From NCBI RefSeq assembly GCF_019175385.1, contig NC_083346.1, positions 60,851,821 through 60,915,820 of the forward strand: DNA of 64,000 bases. Direction: 5' to 3'. The translations under genes and the position numbers were made by a program. Shown here piece by piece: positions 45,531 through 58,386 of this stretch. Under the pieces are notes generated by a model. The model was not told where the DNA came from and searched no databases. It saw nothing but the letters and a program-made list of their open reading frames with translations. The DNA comes from Lycium barbarum. Its lineage: Eukaryota > Streptophyta > Magnoliopsida > Solanales > Solanaceae. Every line of letters begins with the position of its first letter. Positions within the stretch are counted from its first letter, which is position 1.

Positions 45531-48438
45531 TGTCACGACCCAACCCCGTAGGCCATGACTAGTGCCCGATCTGGGCACCGAAACCCATCTATCAAATGCA
45601 TTCAAGTATATAGCAGAAGCCGACAAGGATGTATTTACAAATTTAGATAATCCCCAGAAAAATTTCGGCAGAGTCTCCTTTGTTTTTCGGACTATCCAGA
45701 ATAACCCTGTATACAGCAAACACCAACAAAGGCCACACAGGGCTAACAAAGCAACGTATAAACATATGCGGACCGGCCGCCTCGGCGTATGGGATCGCCC
45801 AAACACGACATATACACACATCCATACAGAAAGACCCTAACCCACAGACATGTCCACAGGCCTCTAAACAGACCGACAGAATCATATGACGGGACAGGGC
45901 CCCGCCGTACCCAAATAGTCAGATCTACAGAAATATATACATAGCAAAAGGGTAAATGTACCAAAAGTGGACTCCGGATCAAAAGGGAGTACTCCGAAAT
46001 AGCAGAAAGTGGAGCCTACAGTGGAGGATCACCAGTGTCTGTACCTGCGGGCATGAAACGCAGCCCCCGAAGAAAGGGGGTCAGTACGAAAGATGTACTG
46101 AGTATGTAAAGCATAGAGTACAGAAATATGAGCCACAACTGAAAATAAACAGGATACAAAAGGGGAAATACTGAACAGTATATCAGAATCTATATCAAAA
46201 TCATGTATACATAATGCAAACAAAATCACGCAAAGCTCAGGAACGTGGTCACCACTCCGACACTGGTGCCACACACAGCATAACACCAGAAGGTTCAAAT
46301 CTCCGTACATCCCCGAGCACACATATCATCATAACATATCACCAGCCATATCACAGCACAACACCAAACGGAACCCGACCCTATGACGAGGTCTCGGGAA
46401 CCGTAACACAGCATACGGCCGAATTTATCATAGTACGCACGAATCATAACCGGCCCGGGAACCGGTGAACGAAGTCATAATAAGGGCACGAGCGGAGTCG
46501 TGAGCAAACAATGCAATTTATAGGTCGAAACATCTTTTGAAACTTGATAACATCATATGCTAATTCATTAGTCAACTAGTTTGAATAGTTAGTCAATACG
46601 GGGTTCGTTTCACAAAATATTTCCAACATAGTATTTATGGTTCAAAATATAATCTAGAATACTGTGGCAGTCAAAACATTATTTTATGATAGCCAAACTC
46701 ATAAACAAAAGTGTTTTGCTGACATTATACAAAAACGAGAATAATAGAGCAACAAGGAAGTCTCGATGCTAGCGGGCCACCGCGGGTCAAGTCGAAGTGA
46801 CGGACATGAACCACGAACATTTAGGGTCTATGGAATCATGCATGGAAGATCCGAAGCGATTTGATTACATTTGCATAATTTTCGGACATCTAATTACTTT
46901 CCAAGCAAAAGAAGTACTTTAAGGTTTAATTCAATTGAATGAATAGTGCTCGATTTCTAATTCGGATTTCGAGGAACAGAATTGCCCCCGGGGCTCCGAT
47001 ATCAACCTAGGATACTTAAGACATGCCAAAAGAAGGAGTGGGTAGCCTTACATACCTTATATACGTCTTACGCTCGCCCAAAACTCAAGTCTCGTTTTGC
47101 TCAGAATCTGCAAATGGTCAAAGTTACCATTTAGGGATTTCAAGGCTTAAGAATTCACTTAATTTCATTTTTGTCTACCGAAATTTCGGCAGCACTTCCC
47201 CTATATATATAACACCCCCGAGACTTAGCTCGGCTCAATATACATCAACACAACAACCCACAATATCACAAACATCACAAGTCATAACAAAAATCACTCT
47301 AACGTCAATATTCTCTCTTTCTACATAAATCAACAACTTTCATCCAAACTTCACAACATCAAACTAACATCCACATCATCACATTCATTTACTCATTCAA
47401 AGTTATTCAAACACATTCCAATAATATTCCAAGCGATATACATGAATTCAAGTATGCCGCTAATTTCCATATTCTATCAAAAACTTCAACAAATGCGACA
47501 GACTACCAACACGCATTATTTTCATCCAAATTCATTAACAACGACCATAATTCACATTTAGAATCTCACTTCTATAATTATATAAAAATCATATAGAATT
47601 CACATAATTTCTCATAATTACGTACAAGAAATTTCAATGCCAATTCAATTCATTAAACCTTCATTTGCATCACAAGAAGTCACCGCAATACAACTAATCA
47701 ATCCAAACAAACTTGAATCCACTTCTCCTCCTCCCTATGTGGTACACGGCCAACACCTTCCACCCACACACACACGGCCATGCACAACACAACACAATCC
47801 CATATTTTTCATGAAACTTCAATCACTATTACATATATACCTATTTCATAACATCAAAACATAGAAATCTTACCTTTCTCTTAAGGTTCCGATTTGCCGC
47901 AAATGTGATTCTTCCGCCAAACTAATTGTATCACGTCGGAGAGCGTCTTGAACTTACTGCAATACAAGAAGGACAAGATTTTTGGATTAAGATCAAGGCT
48001 AGAATTGTTTTTTCTTTCTTTCTTATGTTGGCCGAAACCCTCTCTCTTGGGTGTTCTTCAATTTATGATTTGCTTCTTTTTCTTGAATGTTCTAAGGCTA
48101 GCAATATATAGTACTCTCTTTATTAAGTTGTCACATGCTAATCACATGACAACTTGTTATAGGTTTGGGCCAAAGACATGGCCGGCCACCCTTAACATTT
48201 TGGGCCTCATTTCTCTTAAATTTTTGTTGAGCCCAAATCATTAAAACTCTCGTTTTAAAATTCCCGAAACTAATTTCCGAAATCCCAATTTTGCCCATTA
48301 GACTTCCTCCATATTTTCACACTAATATTTTCATAAACAACATAGACATATTAACTAAAATAAAAAACATGGCGTTATAACATACAAGTCTTAATTATTT
48401 CCACGAATTTCCATTATGCGAAAACGCGGGACATAACA
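45531..48438 (-). repeat. TE-G 5' LTR
   Basis: 2908 bp, pairs with 38082-40973. Second hairpin 45888-45906, triple stem-loop block 46045-46101. Confidence 0.92.
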
Positions 48439-48443
48439 TCTAC
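48439..48443. repeat. Target-site duplication of TE-G, right copy (tctac)
   Basis: Matches 38077-38081. Confidence 0.92.
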
Positions 48444-49439
48444 GAACCTCCTGTAATACCCTGCTAGCCCCAGAAAACTGCGTACTTCAATAGGAGTCGT
48501 AGGTCTAGGCCAAGTCTTCACCGTTTCAATCTTCTATGTATCTACCCTAATGCCATCAGGTCTAATAATATGCCCCAAGAATGCTGCTGAAGTCAACCAG
48601 AATTCACATTTAGAGAACTTAGCATACAATTTCTGGTGCTGGAGGACCCCAAGTACCGTCCTCAAATGATCTGCATGCTCCTTTTCTGATCGTGAATAAA
48701 CCAGAATATCATCAACGAATACAATCACGAACAGGTCAAGGAATGGCTTGAATACTCGGTTCATCAAATCCATAAATGTTGCTGGAGCATTAGTCAACCC
48801 AAAGGACATTACTCTAAACTCGTAATGCCCGTATCGGGTTCTGAATGCAGTCTTTGGAATGTCTGCCTCCTTTACCCGCATCTGGTGATAACCTGACCGT
48901 AAATCTATCTTCGAGAAACACTTAACACCCCGCAACTGGTCAAATAAATCATCAATCCTGGGGAGGGGATACCTGTTCTTTATTGTTACTTTATTCAGTT
49001 GCCCATAATCAATACACATCCGCAGCGACCCATCTTTCTTCCTTACAAATAATACCGGTGCTCCCCAAGGTGATGTACTGGGCCTGATGAAGCCCTTTTC
49101 TATTAAATCTCTCAGTTTCTCCTTCAGTTCCTTCAGTTCTGCAGGTGCCATTCTGTAAGGAGGGATAGATTTGGGTTGAGTGTCTGGTAATACGTCTATA
49201 GTGAACTCTATCTCACGCTCAGGAGGAAGGCCTGGAAGTTCATCTGGGAATACATCGGGAAACTCGCTAACTACCGGCACTGACTGAAAGGTCGGCGCCT
49301 CTGCCTTCAGGTCGTGTACCCGTACCAGATGATAAATATAACCCTTTCTGACCATCTTCCTTGCCTCTAGGTATGAAATAAACTTACCCCTCGGTGATGT
49401 TGTATTTCCCATCCACTCTATAATTGGCTCTCCTGGGAA
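48444..49439 (-). pseudogene. pol: TE-F reverse transcriptase
   Basis: From upstream: [49 protein letters not shown] (Arg of YRQ replaced by Gly), [26 protein letters not shown] and the active site [11 protein letters not shown], then [20 protein letters not shown]-to-TAG stops sit at 48534-48536 (VDTQK) and near 49440 (RFQFP). The last codons [16 protein letters not shown] run up to the TE-G insertion. Confidence 0.88.
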
Positions 49440-49769
49440 CTAAAATCGGACTATCTTGCCTCTACAATCAACGTTAGCATAACAAGAAGCTAACCAATCC
49501 ATACCCATAATAACATCAAACTCAGTCATATCTAACTCTATCAAATCTTCCTTGGTGCAACTACTATATATGATCACCGAACAATCTCTATATACTTGTC
49601 TTGCTATAACAGAATCCCCTACTGATGTAGCTACCTCAAATGGTTCTATTAATTCATGTTTTATCCCAATTCTACTAGCAACAAATGGAGAGACATACGA
49701 TAATGTGGAACCTGGGTCTATCAATGCATACACATCTTGAGAGAAAACCGATAGCGTACCTGTAACCAC
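49440..49769 (-). pseudogene. pol: TE-F protease
   Basis: [26 protein letters not shown] carries the active-site Asp. [20 protein letters not shown] and [20 protein letters not shown] follow. The frame upstream is shifted by a small indel near 49790. Confidence 0.87.
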
Positions 49770-51208
49770 ATTAGGTGACGCCTCCTGATTCGGTCAACTA
49801 GCCAAAGCATATATGCGGTTCGGAGGACCGCTAGAACTAGAAGCTCCGCCACAACCTCTACCACGGCCTGCTGGTACCTGGAAACCCTGCCCCATAGGGC
49901 GCATAGTTACAGAAGATGATGAACCAGCAACTGACCCAGTAGGCTGAGCTGCACCACCTGGATTACCCCCATAGGGACACTCTCTCATAATATGGCCTTG
50001 ACGGCCACAAGAAAAACAAGCACCAGTAGCGAGACGGCACTCCCCAGAATGGGGCCTACCACACCGAGAACACCGAGGCAAAGGTGGCCTCGACTGACTC
50101 GAAACCCTGGGCATCTGTGAACCTGAAGCCTTGGAGCTCTGACCAGCTCCTGAATACCCGGTACTATCAAATCTCCTACCCGAGAACTGCAGAGGTGCAC
50201 TCCGTGTGGACTGAGAAGGATATCTACTATGCTGCTACTGAGGCTGCCTGCCTCGAAACTCACCAGAATAACCAGCCGATCTATCCCTCTTGGGCTAGCC
50301 CCTGTCATGATCTCTGTCGAGCTGACGCCCTCTGTGCCGATCCTCCATCCCCTGTGCATACGCCTGTACCCGAGCAATATCCATCCCTGGCTAGGAGGCC
50401 ATTACCATACATCTATCAACCAAATAACGATCCAACCCCACCACATATCGATGCATCCTATTGGTCATATCAGCTACAATAGTGGGTGCATATCTGGCCA
50501 ATGAATCAATCTCAAGACTATAATCCCGAACACTCCTGCCATTTTGCCTCAGACGTAAGAATCTATCAACTCTGGCTCGCCGCATCTCTGGAGGCAGAAA
50601 GTGGCCAAGGAAGGCCTCCACGAACTCATCCCATACTGCTGCAGGAGCATTCGCGCCCCTAAATAGCTCCCACGACTCATACCAGTTGACAGCTACATCC
50701 CGCAGTCGATACGAAGCTAACTCAACCGACTCAGTCTCAGAAGCCTTAATTAATCTCAGCGTACGCTGCATCTACAGAACGAACTCCCGCGGGTCATCCT
50801 CGGACTTCGACCCGAAAAACTCTGGAGGATTGCAGCTTAGAAAGTCACGGGCTCTCAGACTGTCATGTCTATCTATCTGATCAACCCCTAGTCCTTTCCT
50901 GCGAGCCTGTCCTGCCACTAATCTAGTCAATAACTGAACTATATCCCTCATAGCTCTATCCTCCCCCCATGGCTGAGGAGCTGGAGGCTCAGGTGCTGGG
51001 AACTCGGGAGCTGGCGGTGGAGCCGCCCCCTGACCTGGAGATGTCGCTGTTCTGGTTCCTCTGGAAGTGACGATGTAGCAGAACTCGCGGACTGAAGTAC
51101 AACCTCAGGTATAAACTGGGCACGAGCCCTGGTAACTCTCTGTGTCTGGCTAGTATTCCCTGCTATCGTTTTGCCCTTCTGGACAGCTGTCGCTTTCTTC
51201 GGAGGCAT
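49770..51208 (-). pseudogene. gag: TE-F gag (broken)
   Basis: ATG at 51206-51208 gives MPPKKATAVQKGK. The N-terminal Pro/Gln-rich part shifts frame near 51060. The core is 50391-50771 ([55 protein letters not shown]). CAG-to-TAG at 50391 stops it. The C-terminal part 49794-50114 keeps two zinc motifs (CSRCGRPHSGEC and CFSCGRQGHIMREC). Confidence 0.87.
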
Positions 51209-51326
51209 AGCTGTAAACATAATAGTCTGTTAGACAAAGATCATCCTAATAATATAGCTCTATCGCACGATCTAGGATAAGAAGGAAAGATGACATCCTA
51301 AATGTCCTGTAGCTTCCTGTTTATAG

Positions 51327-51344
51327 ATGTGGTGCACAACACAC
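51327..51344 (-). promoter_or_regulatory. Leader hairpin, kissing-loop type (TE-F)
   Basis: Element sense GTGTG-TTGTGCAC-CACAT, starting 52 nt after the primer site; loop palindrome GTGCAC. Confidence 0.55.
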
Positions 51345-51396
51345 CGATAAACAAGACTCTACTAGACACTATCTGTGGACACTCCAAGGATGAACC

Positions 51397-51408
51397 GCTC
51401 TGATACCA
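51397..51408 (-). other. TE-F primer-binding site (initiator Met tRNA)
   Basis: Reverse complement TGGTATCAGAGC, four bases from the LTR edge at 51413. Confidence 0.92.
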
Positions 51409-51412
51409 CTTT

Positions 51413-54400
51413 TGTCACGACCCAACCCCGTAGGCCGTGAGTGGGGCCCGACCTGGACACACGTATACACGCCTGTTAGCTATATGATCAATCAACACAA
51501 ATATAACATGGAACTTATGAAGGCCAAAGCATAGTCTCGGAGCTCACATAAGTGTATAAATATGTGTCCCAACCTGTCTCCTGAGGAGTCACAACTATCA
51601 ACAGATAACGCAGTACACAAGCCGACAAGGCTGTCATAATAGGTGGGAACGTCCCAACTATATATATACGCAAGCCGACAAGGCTGCCACTACGAAACAA
51701 TAACACAAGTAAGCCGACAAGGCTGCTATCACAACATGACAATATATGCAAGCCGGCAAGGCTGCTACAATGATAGAACACGCATACTGATCATACACAC
51801 AACTGATCCCATCTAAATACAACCCACATACATGTCTATAGACCTCTAAGAGTTTCAACAGTGAAATATGACGGGACAGGGCCCCGTCGTACCCTTAGAC
51901 AACATATACATATATTTAGATCAAAAAGGATTTATACCAAATCTGGGCTCCGGAACAACGGATCTCTCCAAGATAGAAGAAGGGATGTCCTAAGCTGGCG
52001 GCTCACCAAAGCGAGTATCTGTACCTGCGGGCATGAAACGTAGCCCCCGAGGAAAGGGGGTCAGTACGGAATATGTACTGAGAATGTAAAGTGGGAAATA
52101 CAGTAAAAGGAGCATATCTGAAATAAGGAGTACAAGAAACAAGTACAATGTTCAGAATACCAAAACACTTGCCTTTGAAACATAATCATACTTGTCAATA
52201 TCATATATCATATACATATATACCGTACCCGGCCCTCTCGTGAGGGACTCGGTGAATAAAGTCATCATATGCCCTCCTGGCCGCCATAACATGTCATTAT
52301 ATCATCATATCATCATCTCTTCATCATCTCATCGTATCATCATATATATATACCGTACCCGGCCCTCTAGTGAGGGACTCGGTGAACAATGCAGTGAAAC
52401 TGTGCACGATAACATACCCGGCCTGGGACTCGGTGAAAGATATATTAAGGCATGCACGAGCAGAGTAGTGAGAAACCATATGCAATTTTAAACATTATCA
52501 AGACTCAATGGAATACTCAAAACGAACTATTATTTGCAAATTCAAATAATAATCATATCAAGTACCTTCGGATGTCCCTGTGGATTTTATCAAAATGAAA
52601 CTTTGAAATCATATGTACATATCAAAATAATAATAAATCAAATTCTGAGAATCAAGAACATTAGCCATCCTAGTGGCTCTAAGAATAGGAACTTCTTTGG
52701 AACCATATACATATCGTCTCTTCGTTTTGTAAGGATCATGCCAAAAAGAAAGAAGTGTTAACTTTACATACCTTTGGCGTTTATTCGTAACACAACACGT
52801 ATACGCTGCCCAAAGTTTCAACCTATATTAAGACGTCAAGAATAATGGTTAAGCTACGGGGAGATTCAAAACGTTTCCCAACGTTAGCAACTCCTTTCTA
52901 GACAATTTAGACGACGGTTTCCTTACATCCCAAACTAATTACATACTAGTCAAGCTAACGCCAATAATTATACGTTTAAGTACTATATCGAGGCTATTCA
53001 AGACAAGATGCAAGAATCACTCCGAACAACCCGCACAACATTCCAAACAGTCCACGCAATATTCCAAACAGCCAACGTTCACAATATTCAATAACGATTC
53101 ACATACGACTACTACGCCTTCAAGTTATTCCTAATAGTCCGTAACCTTAACGTTTTCATGTAACAAACTTTATAACATCCCAACCAACATACAACACAAT
53201 GCATAATCTTAATTATCATCAATCTTCCAAGCTCAATAAGAACAACAACGACACATCCAAAACAGCCCCTAACTTTCACACAAAAGATGCTCGGAATTCT
53301 TGCAAATGCTTACGAACATACTAAGCAAACCACATACGATTCATACACATTATTTCATATCTTCTTTTCATATAATTTCAGTGTGATACGACCAGCAGCC
53401 ACACGACAACTACATCATCAATTCATACGCAAATAAGCTACATTATTATCACTACAATCCTTACAACAACCCACAAACAATTTTAGCTCCAACTCTAACC
53501 ATTAAATACCTTCATTTCCATCATAAAATTCATGACAACAACAATCAAAATACTAAGTAAAATTATTTCACCACCTTCTACACAAAACAGTTCCTACACG
53601 GCTTCAACCATGCTTCAACATCAATACACATAATTTCATGGATTCAATTTATATTCATATCAATACAACTTCACCTTTAACTTTCTAATTCTTTTCATCC
53701 TTTTAATATGTAATTTATGATAGCAACAACCATAATTACTAAATAAAATCAGTCCACCCATTTCAACTAAAACAGTCCCTACGGCCACATTAGCATTCCA
53801 ACACCAACATTCATAATTTTATACATGCAATTCATGTTCACCAAGTTACAAACATACTTCAACATCAACACATATAATTCCATGGCTATTATGATGCTCC
53901 AACATCAACACACCTAATTGCATGGATTCAATTTACATTTGCACATTTACAACACGTCCAAATCCTTACTAAAAACGTGTAAAAAGATGATCAATTCTTA
54001 CCTTAACAATCTAACTTCTCAACTTGGCTAGAATTTGATGACTTGAACTAATACTTGTTCTTGTTGCTCCAATGGCTACTCGACGTTGCTATGCACCTTC
54101 CTAAGGGTTGAAACACCTTGGAAAATATTTTTTTTGATTCAAAATGGAGAGCTCAAATCTGGCCGTGAGCTTATAAGAGCTTGCATGGCATGTTTATGGT
54201 TTCTCCTTCACTTTAAACATAATGGTGAATGTCTAGAACACTTTAGGGGTTTAATGGTAAGAAAAACAATAGAAGGTCTGGCCGTGCTTGGTGGTGGAAC
54301 TGCCATGGCTGGCCGTGGCTCTCTTTCCTCTTCACTTGGTGAAGATGAGAGCCTCTCTCTCTAAGTTCACTTTGTGGGGTTGGGAAATGAGTTGTGGCTG

Positions 54401-54753
54401 CAACTTGGTAAACAAAGTAGACCATTTTGCTTCCCAAGAGGGTCTTACACGTTCCCCCAACTAAAGCATGGGCCAAAATCCGATTTGGTCATGTGGCAGT
54501 GGGGCCCACATGGCCACTAGTGCATAATTAGTGAATTTTAAGTCTTAATCCCCACTTAATAATCCAATCATGGTTAATTAATCCCTAATCTCCATTAATA
54601 TGTTTACACTAAGTAAAAGTTATAAACAAATTTATGTTCTAATAAAAATTGAAAAATTAAGGATTTATATTCCGTGTCCGGGAAGGGTTCCGTCTTTAAC
54701 TCACGTCGATTCCTTCGTGAATAACTCGACGTATGAAAATACGGGGTCTAACA
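51413..54753 (-). repeat. TE-F 5' LTR (3341 bp)
   Basis: Pairs with 32766-35839 but keeps about 270 bp (53007-53284) that the 3' LTR lacks. The hairpin units start at 51620, the second hairpin is 51870-51888 and the triple stem-loop block 52025-52081. A 92-codon frame at 54086 is in the antisense direction and not protein-like. Confidence 0.91.
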
Positions 54754-54758
54754 GATTA
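54754..54758. repeat. Target-site duplication of TE-F, right copy (gatta)
   Basis: Matches 32761-32765. Confidence 0.92.
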
Positions 54759-54930
54759 CTGGTCGTGTGAGGCCATTATTGTTATTACTTATTATGGCCC
54801 AGTGTGTCATTGTATAGTTTGGGTTGCTGTGTCATAGGTTGGTAGTAGTTACAAAGGAGACTCTGTGAAATTTCTATAGGATCCCTAAGATTTTAACATT
54901 CAAGGACAAATGTTCCTAAGGGGGAAAGAA
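54759..54930 (+). other. TE-E 3' untranslated region and polypurine tract
   Basis: Continues TE-E after TE-F: ggtcgtgtgaggcc and gggttgctgtgtcataggttggtag correspond to the sequence after pol in TE-D, TE-A and TE-H. The hairpin AACATTCA-AGGA-CAAATGTT (54895-54914) has its two inner CG pairs changed to CA. Purine tract AAGGGGGAAAGAA ends at 54930. Confidence 0.82.
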
Positions 54931-55777
54931 TGTTACATCTCATTTTATATCAGGCCTGCGGGTGCATCTCAGAGTGATATAAGTTCTTAGACATGATTGG
55001 AAAAGAACACGAAGGTTAGACGTCAAATGAATCGGAAAGAATACGTTTCGTCAGAAAATTGGAATAAGACCATTCCACAGCAATTTCCACGGACCATGAA
55101 AATGTTGGTTGGCCACCATAGAATGGGTGGAAGCAAGGTAGCTCACTAGAAGCGTTTCAAGGCACCTTTCACTATCCGTGGAAATTTTCACGGCCGTGAA
55201 AGTGAACTGTGAAAATGAGGCGGTGGAGATTTGTCCTTTCGTTATAAATTAATTCCCACGACTTGGGGCTCATTTGTTCCATATAATTAGAACCCTAGTT
55301 ACCCTCTAAGCCCGCTTAATAATCTATAACCATCCCAAATCATTTCAAGCGAAGATCAAGCTTTAAAACCTCAACTAGCTCATAGAAGGTGTTTGTTTCT
55401 TACTTCTAGTGGAAGTTGTGGTGACTAAGTATTGAAGAACGTTATGTGGGTTGAAGTTATACAAGATATAAGGTATGTTCTTCATCATATTTCTTATGTT
55501 GAGTTGATTTGAAGGTTTAACAAGTTTTAAAAGTTAAAAGAGTTATGGTAGAAAGGCCATAAGGTGTTGTGTTAAAGTTATTGGCTATGGACAGAATTTG
55601 AATGGACATTTTGGACTGATTTGACACTAGTTTGAATGTAATATTTTGGCTATGGTATTGTTGATGTTGTTATTGATGTTTTAGAGTTCTTTTGGAGTGG
55701 GGTGGATGTAGATGATGTAGGGGAAATGCTTTCCGAATTCTGTGAACTCACTTATTAGTTTTGTTTGACCTTATAAG
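54931..55777 (+). repeat. TE-E 3' LTR, cut by TE-H
   Basis: Starts tgttacatctcattt after the purine tract. Only 847 bp are visible before the TE-H LTR begins; the rest would lie beyond the window. U3 has a different palindrome set (55186-55201 and flanking cacgg motifs) and a TATAAATT box near 55254. Unrelated in sequence to the U3 of TE-A, TE-D and TE-H. Confidence 0.82.
55186..55201 (+). promoter_or_regulatory. Perfect 16-bp palindrome in TE-E U3
   Basis: TTTCACGGCCGTGAAA, with related pieces (ccacggaccatgaaaatg near 55085, ccgtggaaa near 55177, gtgaaaatg near 55210) around it. It lies about 53 bp upstream of TATAAATT, analogous in position to the ACGGACC repeat of other families. Confidence 0.5.
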
Positions 55778-58316
55778 TGTTACACCTCGGAAAATCTTCT
55801 GTTGGTAAGCAAGTGAATGAACTAGTGATGAGTATGAGTACACGATGTCTTCGTGAGCGAGCGATGACATTCGGGGATTCTAGATGAGGGTTCAAAGATG
55901 TTAGAGATGGGGGAAGCGGGTTGCAGAGAGAAGGCAAAGTATTTGATAAGTAACGGAAAGGAAATACGAATAACGAGTTAGCGAGAACTTAATGATGGAT
56001 TGGAGAAGAGTGATAACGTCCCTTGGATTGGTATTGAAGTGTTGAACAAGTGTTAAGAAGGTCCCATAAGGATTGGAGGTCAAACGAATCGACGGAACGA
56101 ACTTCAGAATCACTGGGGATTATACTGCCAAACATACTGGCCGTATAATTTATACGGTCCATATGATTGGGACCGTATAATCAATCCAGATTGGCCAAAC
56201 ACTCTGGACGAAACATACGGCCAGAACATACGGTCAGTAGATTTTATACGGACCGTATGTTGGTCCGTATAATTGGTAGGGACAGATTTTGCTCAATAAA
56301 TGTAAGGGACCAAGGTTATTTCATTTCATTTCTACATCACAACCCTTCTCTCTAAAACATCTCTCTACATTTATTATACTAGTTTTCAAAGATTATTAGT
56401 CATCAACAACACAAATCAAGTGAATCAAGTGTAAGAAAACCCATTAAGGATCATCCAAGTCAAGAAATCCAAATGGAGGAAAACTAGGGTTTTGCTCAAA
56501 GTGGAGTGTTATCAACTATAGCTTGTTTCTACAACATCTAAGGTAATATTCATGATATTTATATGTTGTTTAAGGTATTTGAGAGTTGAAATGCTTGGTC
56601 GTTAGAAGAGTGTAGCAAAATGGGTCATGAATGATGAATAGTGACGTTTTGAGAAATAGTTTGAATTGAATCATGATTGTTGTTGTGTTGTGAGATGAAT
56701 GCGTTATAAACGTCGTTAAGATCATGAAATAAACATTGTATATGAATGGACGAGGTCGGGAGTTATGACCATGAATATGGGTGAATTAGGAGCAAATTGA
56801 GAAATCTAGATAATGTGGACGACTAATGGCTATTGTTATGATATTATGAATGTATTGTTGACGTTTGGGAGTTGAATTATTAAATGGACAAATGTTGTAT
56901 AAATAAAGGAGATGCTGTCCGATTTTCTCTGGCTTTAGCCATGTGTGCTAGTTATCGATTCTAATGATAATATGACCTTAATGAAGGTAGAAACGTGAGC
57001 ATCGGAGGAGTACATGCAAGTGTAGAATAGTTCAACGAAAGGTATGTAAGGCTAACCCTTCTTTCATAAGGCATGGTTCTTTGGCCAAGCATCTAAATCT
57101 TCCTTAAGACTATGATTCCTTCAAATGATTTGATCCTCCGAGATAGTAAGCTCATGATGCTTGGTAATGCTACGATTGTACCAAGTCCCTCGTGTGACGA
57201 GTATGCCCATAAGGTAGATGGTATCATAATGACGATGATAGTGATAATGATAGTAACAATGATGAGAATGATATGATGCTAAATATGCTTATGAGCTATT
57301 ATATTATATGTATGTGTGCCTTTGAAGGGCTATAATAAGACCCCGAGCTTATGATGCCGGGTAAGAATATATGTATATGAATATGTATAGAGTATGTATA
57401 TGATTACGTAACGCGCGCCCACCTCTGCAGAAGGTACGGATAACCTTGATGCCTTGGTAGGGCCAGGTATGTATGACCTGGAGCCTTGACTGACCAAGTA
57501 TGTAGGAAACACCGAACCTTCATGGTCGGGCACGCTATATATATGTATATGCTAAGTATATGACATCAATATGAGTACGAGTATGTTATGAATATGAATA
57601 TGAATGGAAACAATGAATACGAATACGAAAATGAATGTGAAGGTAATTAAGTACGGATATGGATGTATGTACATGGTGGATACGCAATAGAAATGGAATG
57701 TCCTAGTGGAAAGCTGGTAAGTGCCACGACGACGATATTATTATCTCCCACCCTATGTTGTCTCATATGTTGTATATCATGTTTCTATATTGTTGTTGAT
57801 CATGCTTTACATACTCAGTACATTCTTCATACTGACGTCCTTTTGTTTGTGGACGCTGTGTCATGCTCGCAGGTGAACAGGGAGACATACCTGATTTATA
57901 GCTCTATTCTCAAGGACTACATAGCAGAGCTCCAGTTCATTTGGAGCCATACCTTTTGGGTACTTATTCTTTTGTGTATATAATTATGGGCATAGCGGGG
58001 CCCTGTCCCGCTCATGTGATATGTTATAGTCTTCTTAGAGGCTCGTAGACATGTGTATATGGCTAGATATGTCTGGCCTTGTCAGCCTATATTTTGTATA
58101 TCATTTTGTTGGCCTCGTCGGCCCATGTACAGTGATGTGGCATAGATGCCTATAATGATATAAAGATGTTGTTGTCCAACGGGACTAGTATGATGGATGA
58201 ATAGAAATGTATGTTTACTATGTGGCTCACCTAGATGTTATGCGAAAGTATGTCCAGGGGTGCCCGGGCGGGATAGCACCGGGTACTCGCCGCGGCCTCC
58301 TAGTCGGGTTGTGACA
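55778..58316 (+). repeat. TE-H 5' LTR
   Basis: tgttacacctcgg to gggttgtgaca, 2539 bp. CCGTAT array 56139-56270 with the perfect inverted repeat ACGGACC/GGTCCGT at 56248-56268, a TAAATGTAAG region near 56296, triple stem-loop block 57815-57872 and second hairpin 57994-58012. Close to the TE-D LTR. Confidence 0.92.
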
Positions 58317-58320
58317 AAAG

Positions 58321-58332
58321 TGGTATCAGAGT
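58321..58332 (+). other. TE-H primer-binding site
   Basis: TGGTATCAGAGT, one change (final C to T) from the match to initiator Met tRNA, four bases after the LTR. Confidence 0.88.
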
Positions 58333-58386
58333 AGTTCAGTCCTAGGGTGTGTCTACGAGCCGTGTCTAGTAGAGTCTTGGTTATGG

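Larger units (their letters stand above)
38082..48438 (-). mobile_element. TE-G: complete chromovirus nested in TE-F pol
   Basis: LTRs 38082-40973 and 45531-48438, about 13 differences in the first 400 aligned bases (about 3%), primer site, polypurine tract, long gag-pol frame and 5-bp duplication tctac. Removing it rejoins TE-F pol between YYRRFV and EKFASISAP. The interior is short (about 4.5 kb) because about 0.6 kb of integrase is missing. Confidence 0.94.
32766..54753 (-). mobile_element. TE-F: complete chromovirus nested in TE-E, split by TE-G
   Basis: LTRs 32766-35839 and 51413-54753 in minus orientation, interior gag-pol on both sides of TE-G, primer site and polypurine tract present, 5-bp duplication gatta. 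The LTRs differ by a few percent plus one indel of about 270 bp. Stops and frameshifts are present in gag, PR, RT and INT. Confidence 0.92.
30921..55777 (+). mobile_element. TE-E: decayed chromovirus hosting TE-F, 5' part missing
   Basis: Visible parts are RNaseH to chromodomain-like tail (30921-32765), 3' untranslated sequence and polypurine tract (54759-54930), and a partial 3' LTR (54931-55777) cut by TE-H. The join across TE-F is certified by the gatta duplication and by the shared 3' sequence (ggtcgtgtgaggcc, also in TE-D). It is the most decayed pol in the window and therefore probably among the oldest. Confidence 0.85.

Noticed and set aside
51413..54753. TE-F 5' LTR as two elements because it is longer than its partner
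   Set aside because: The extra 270 bp is bounded by short repeats, not by element ends or a target duplication.
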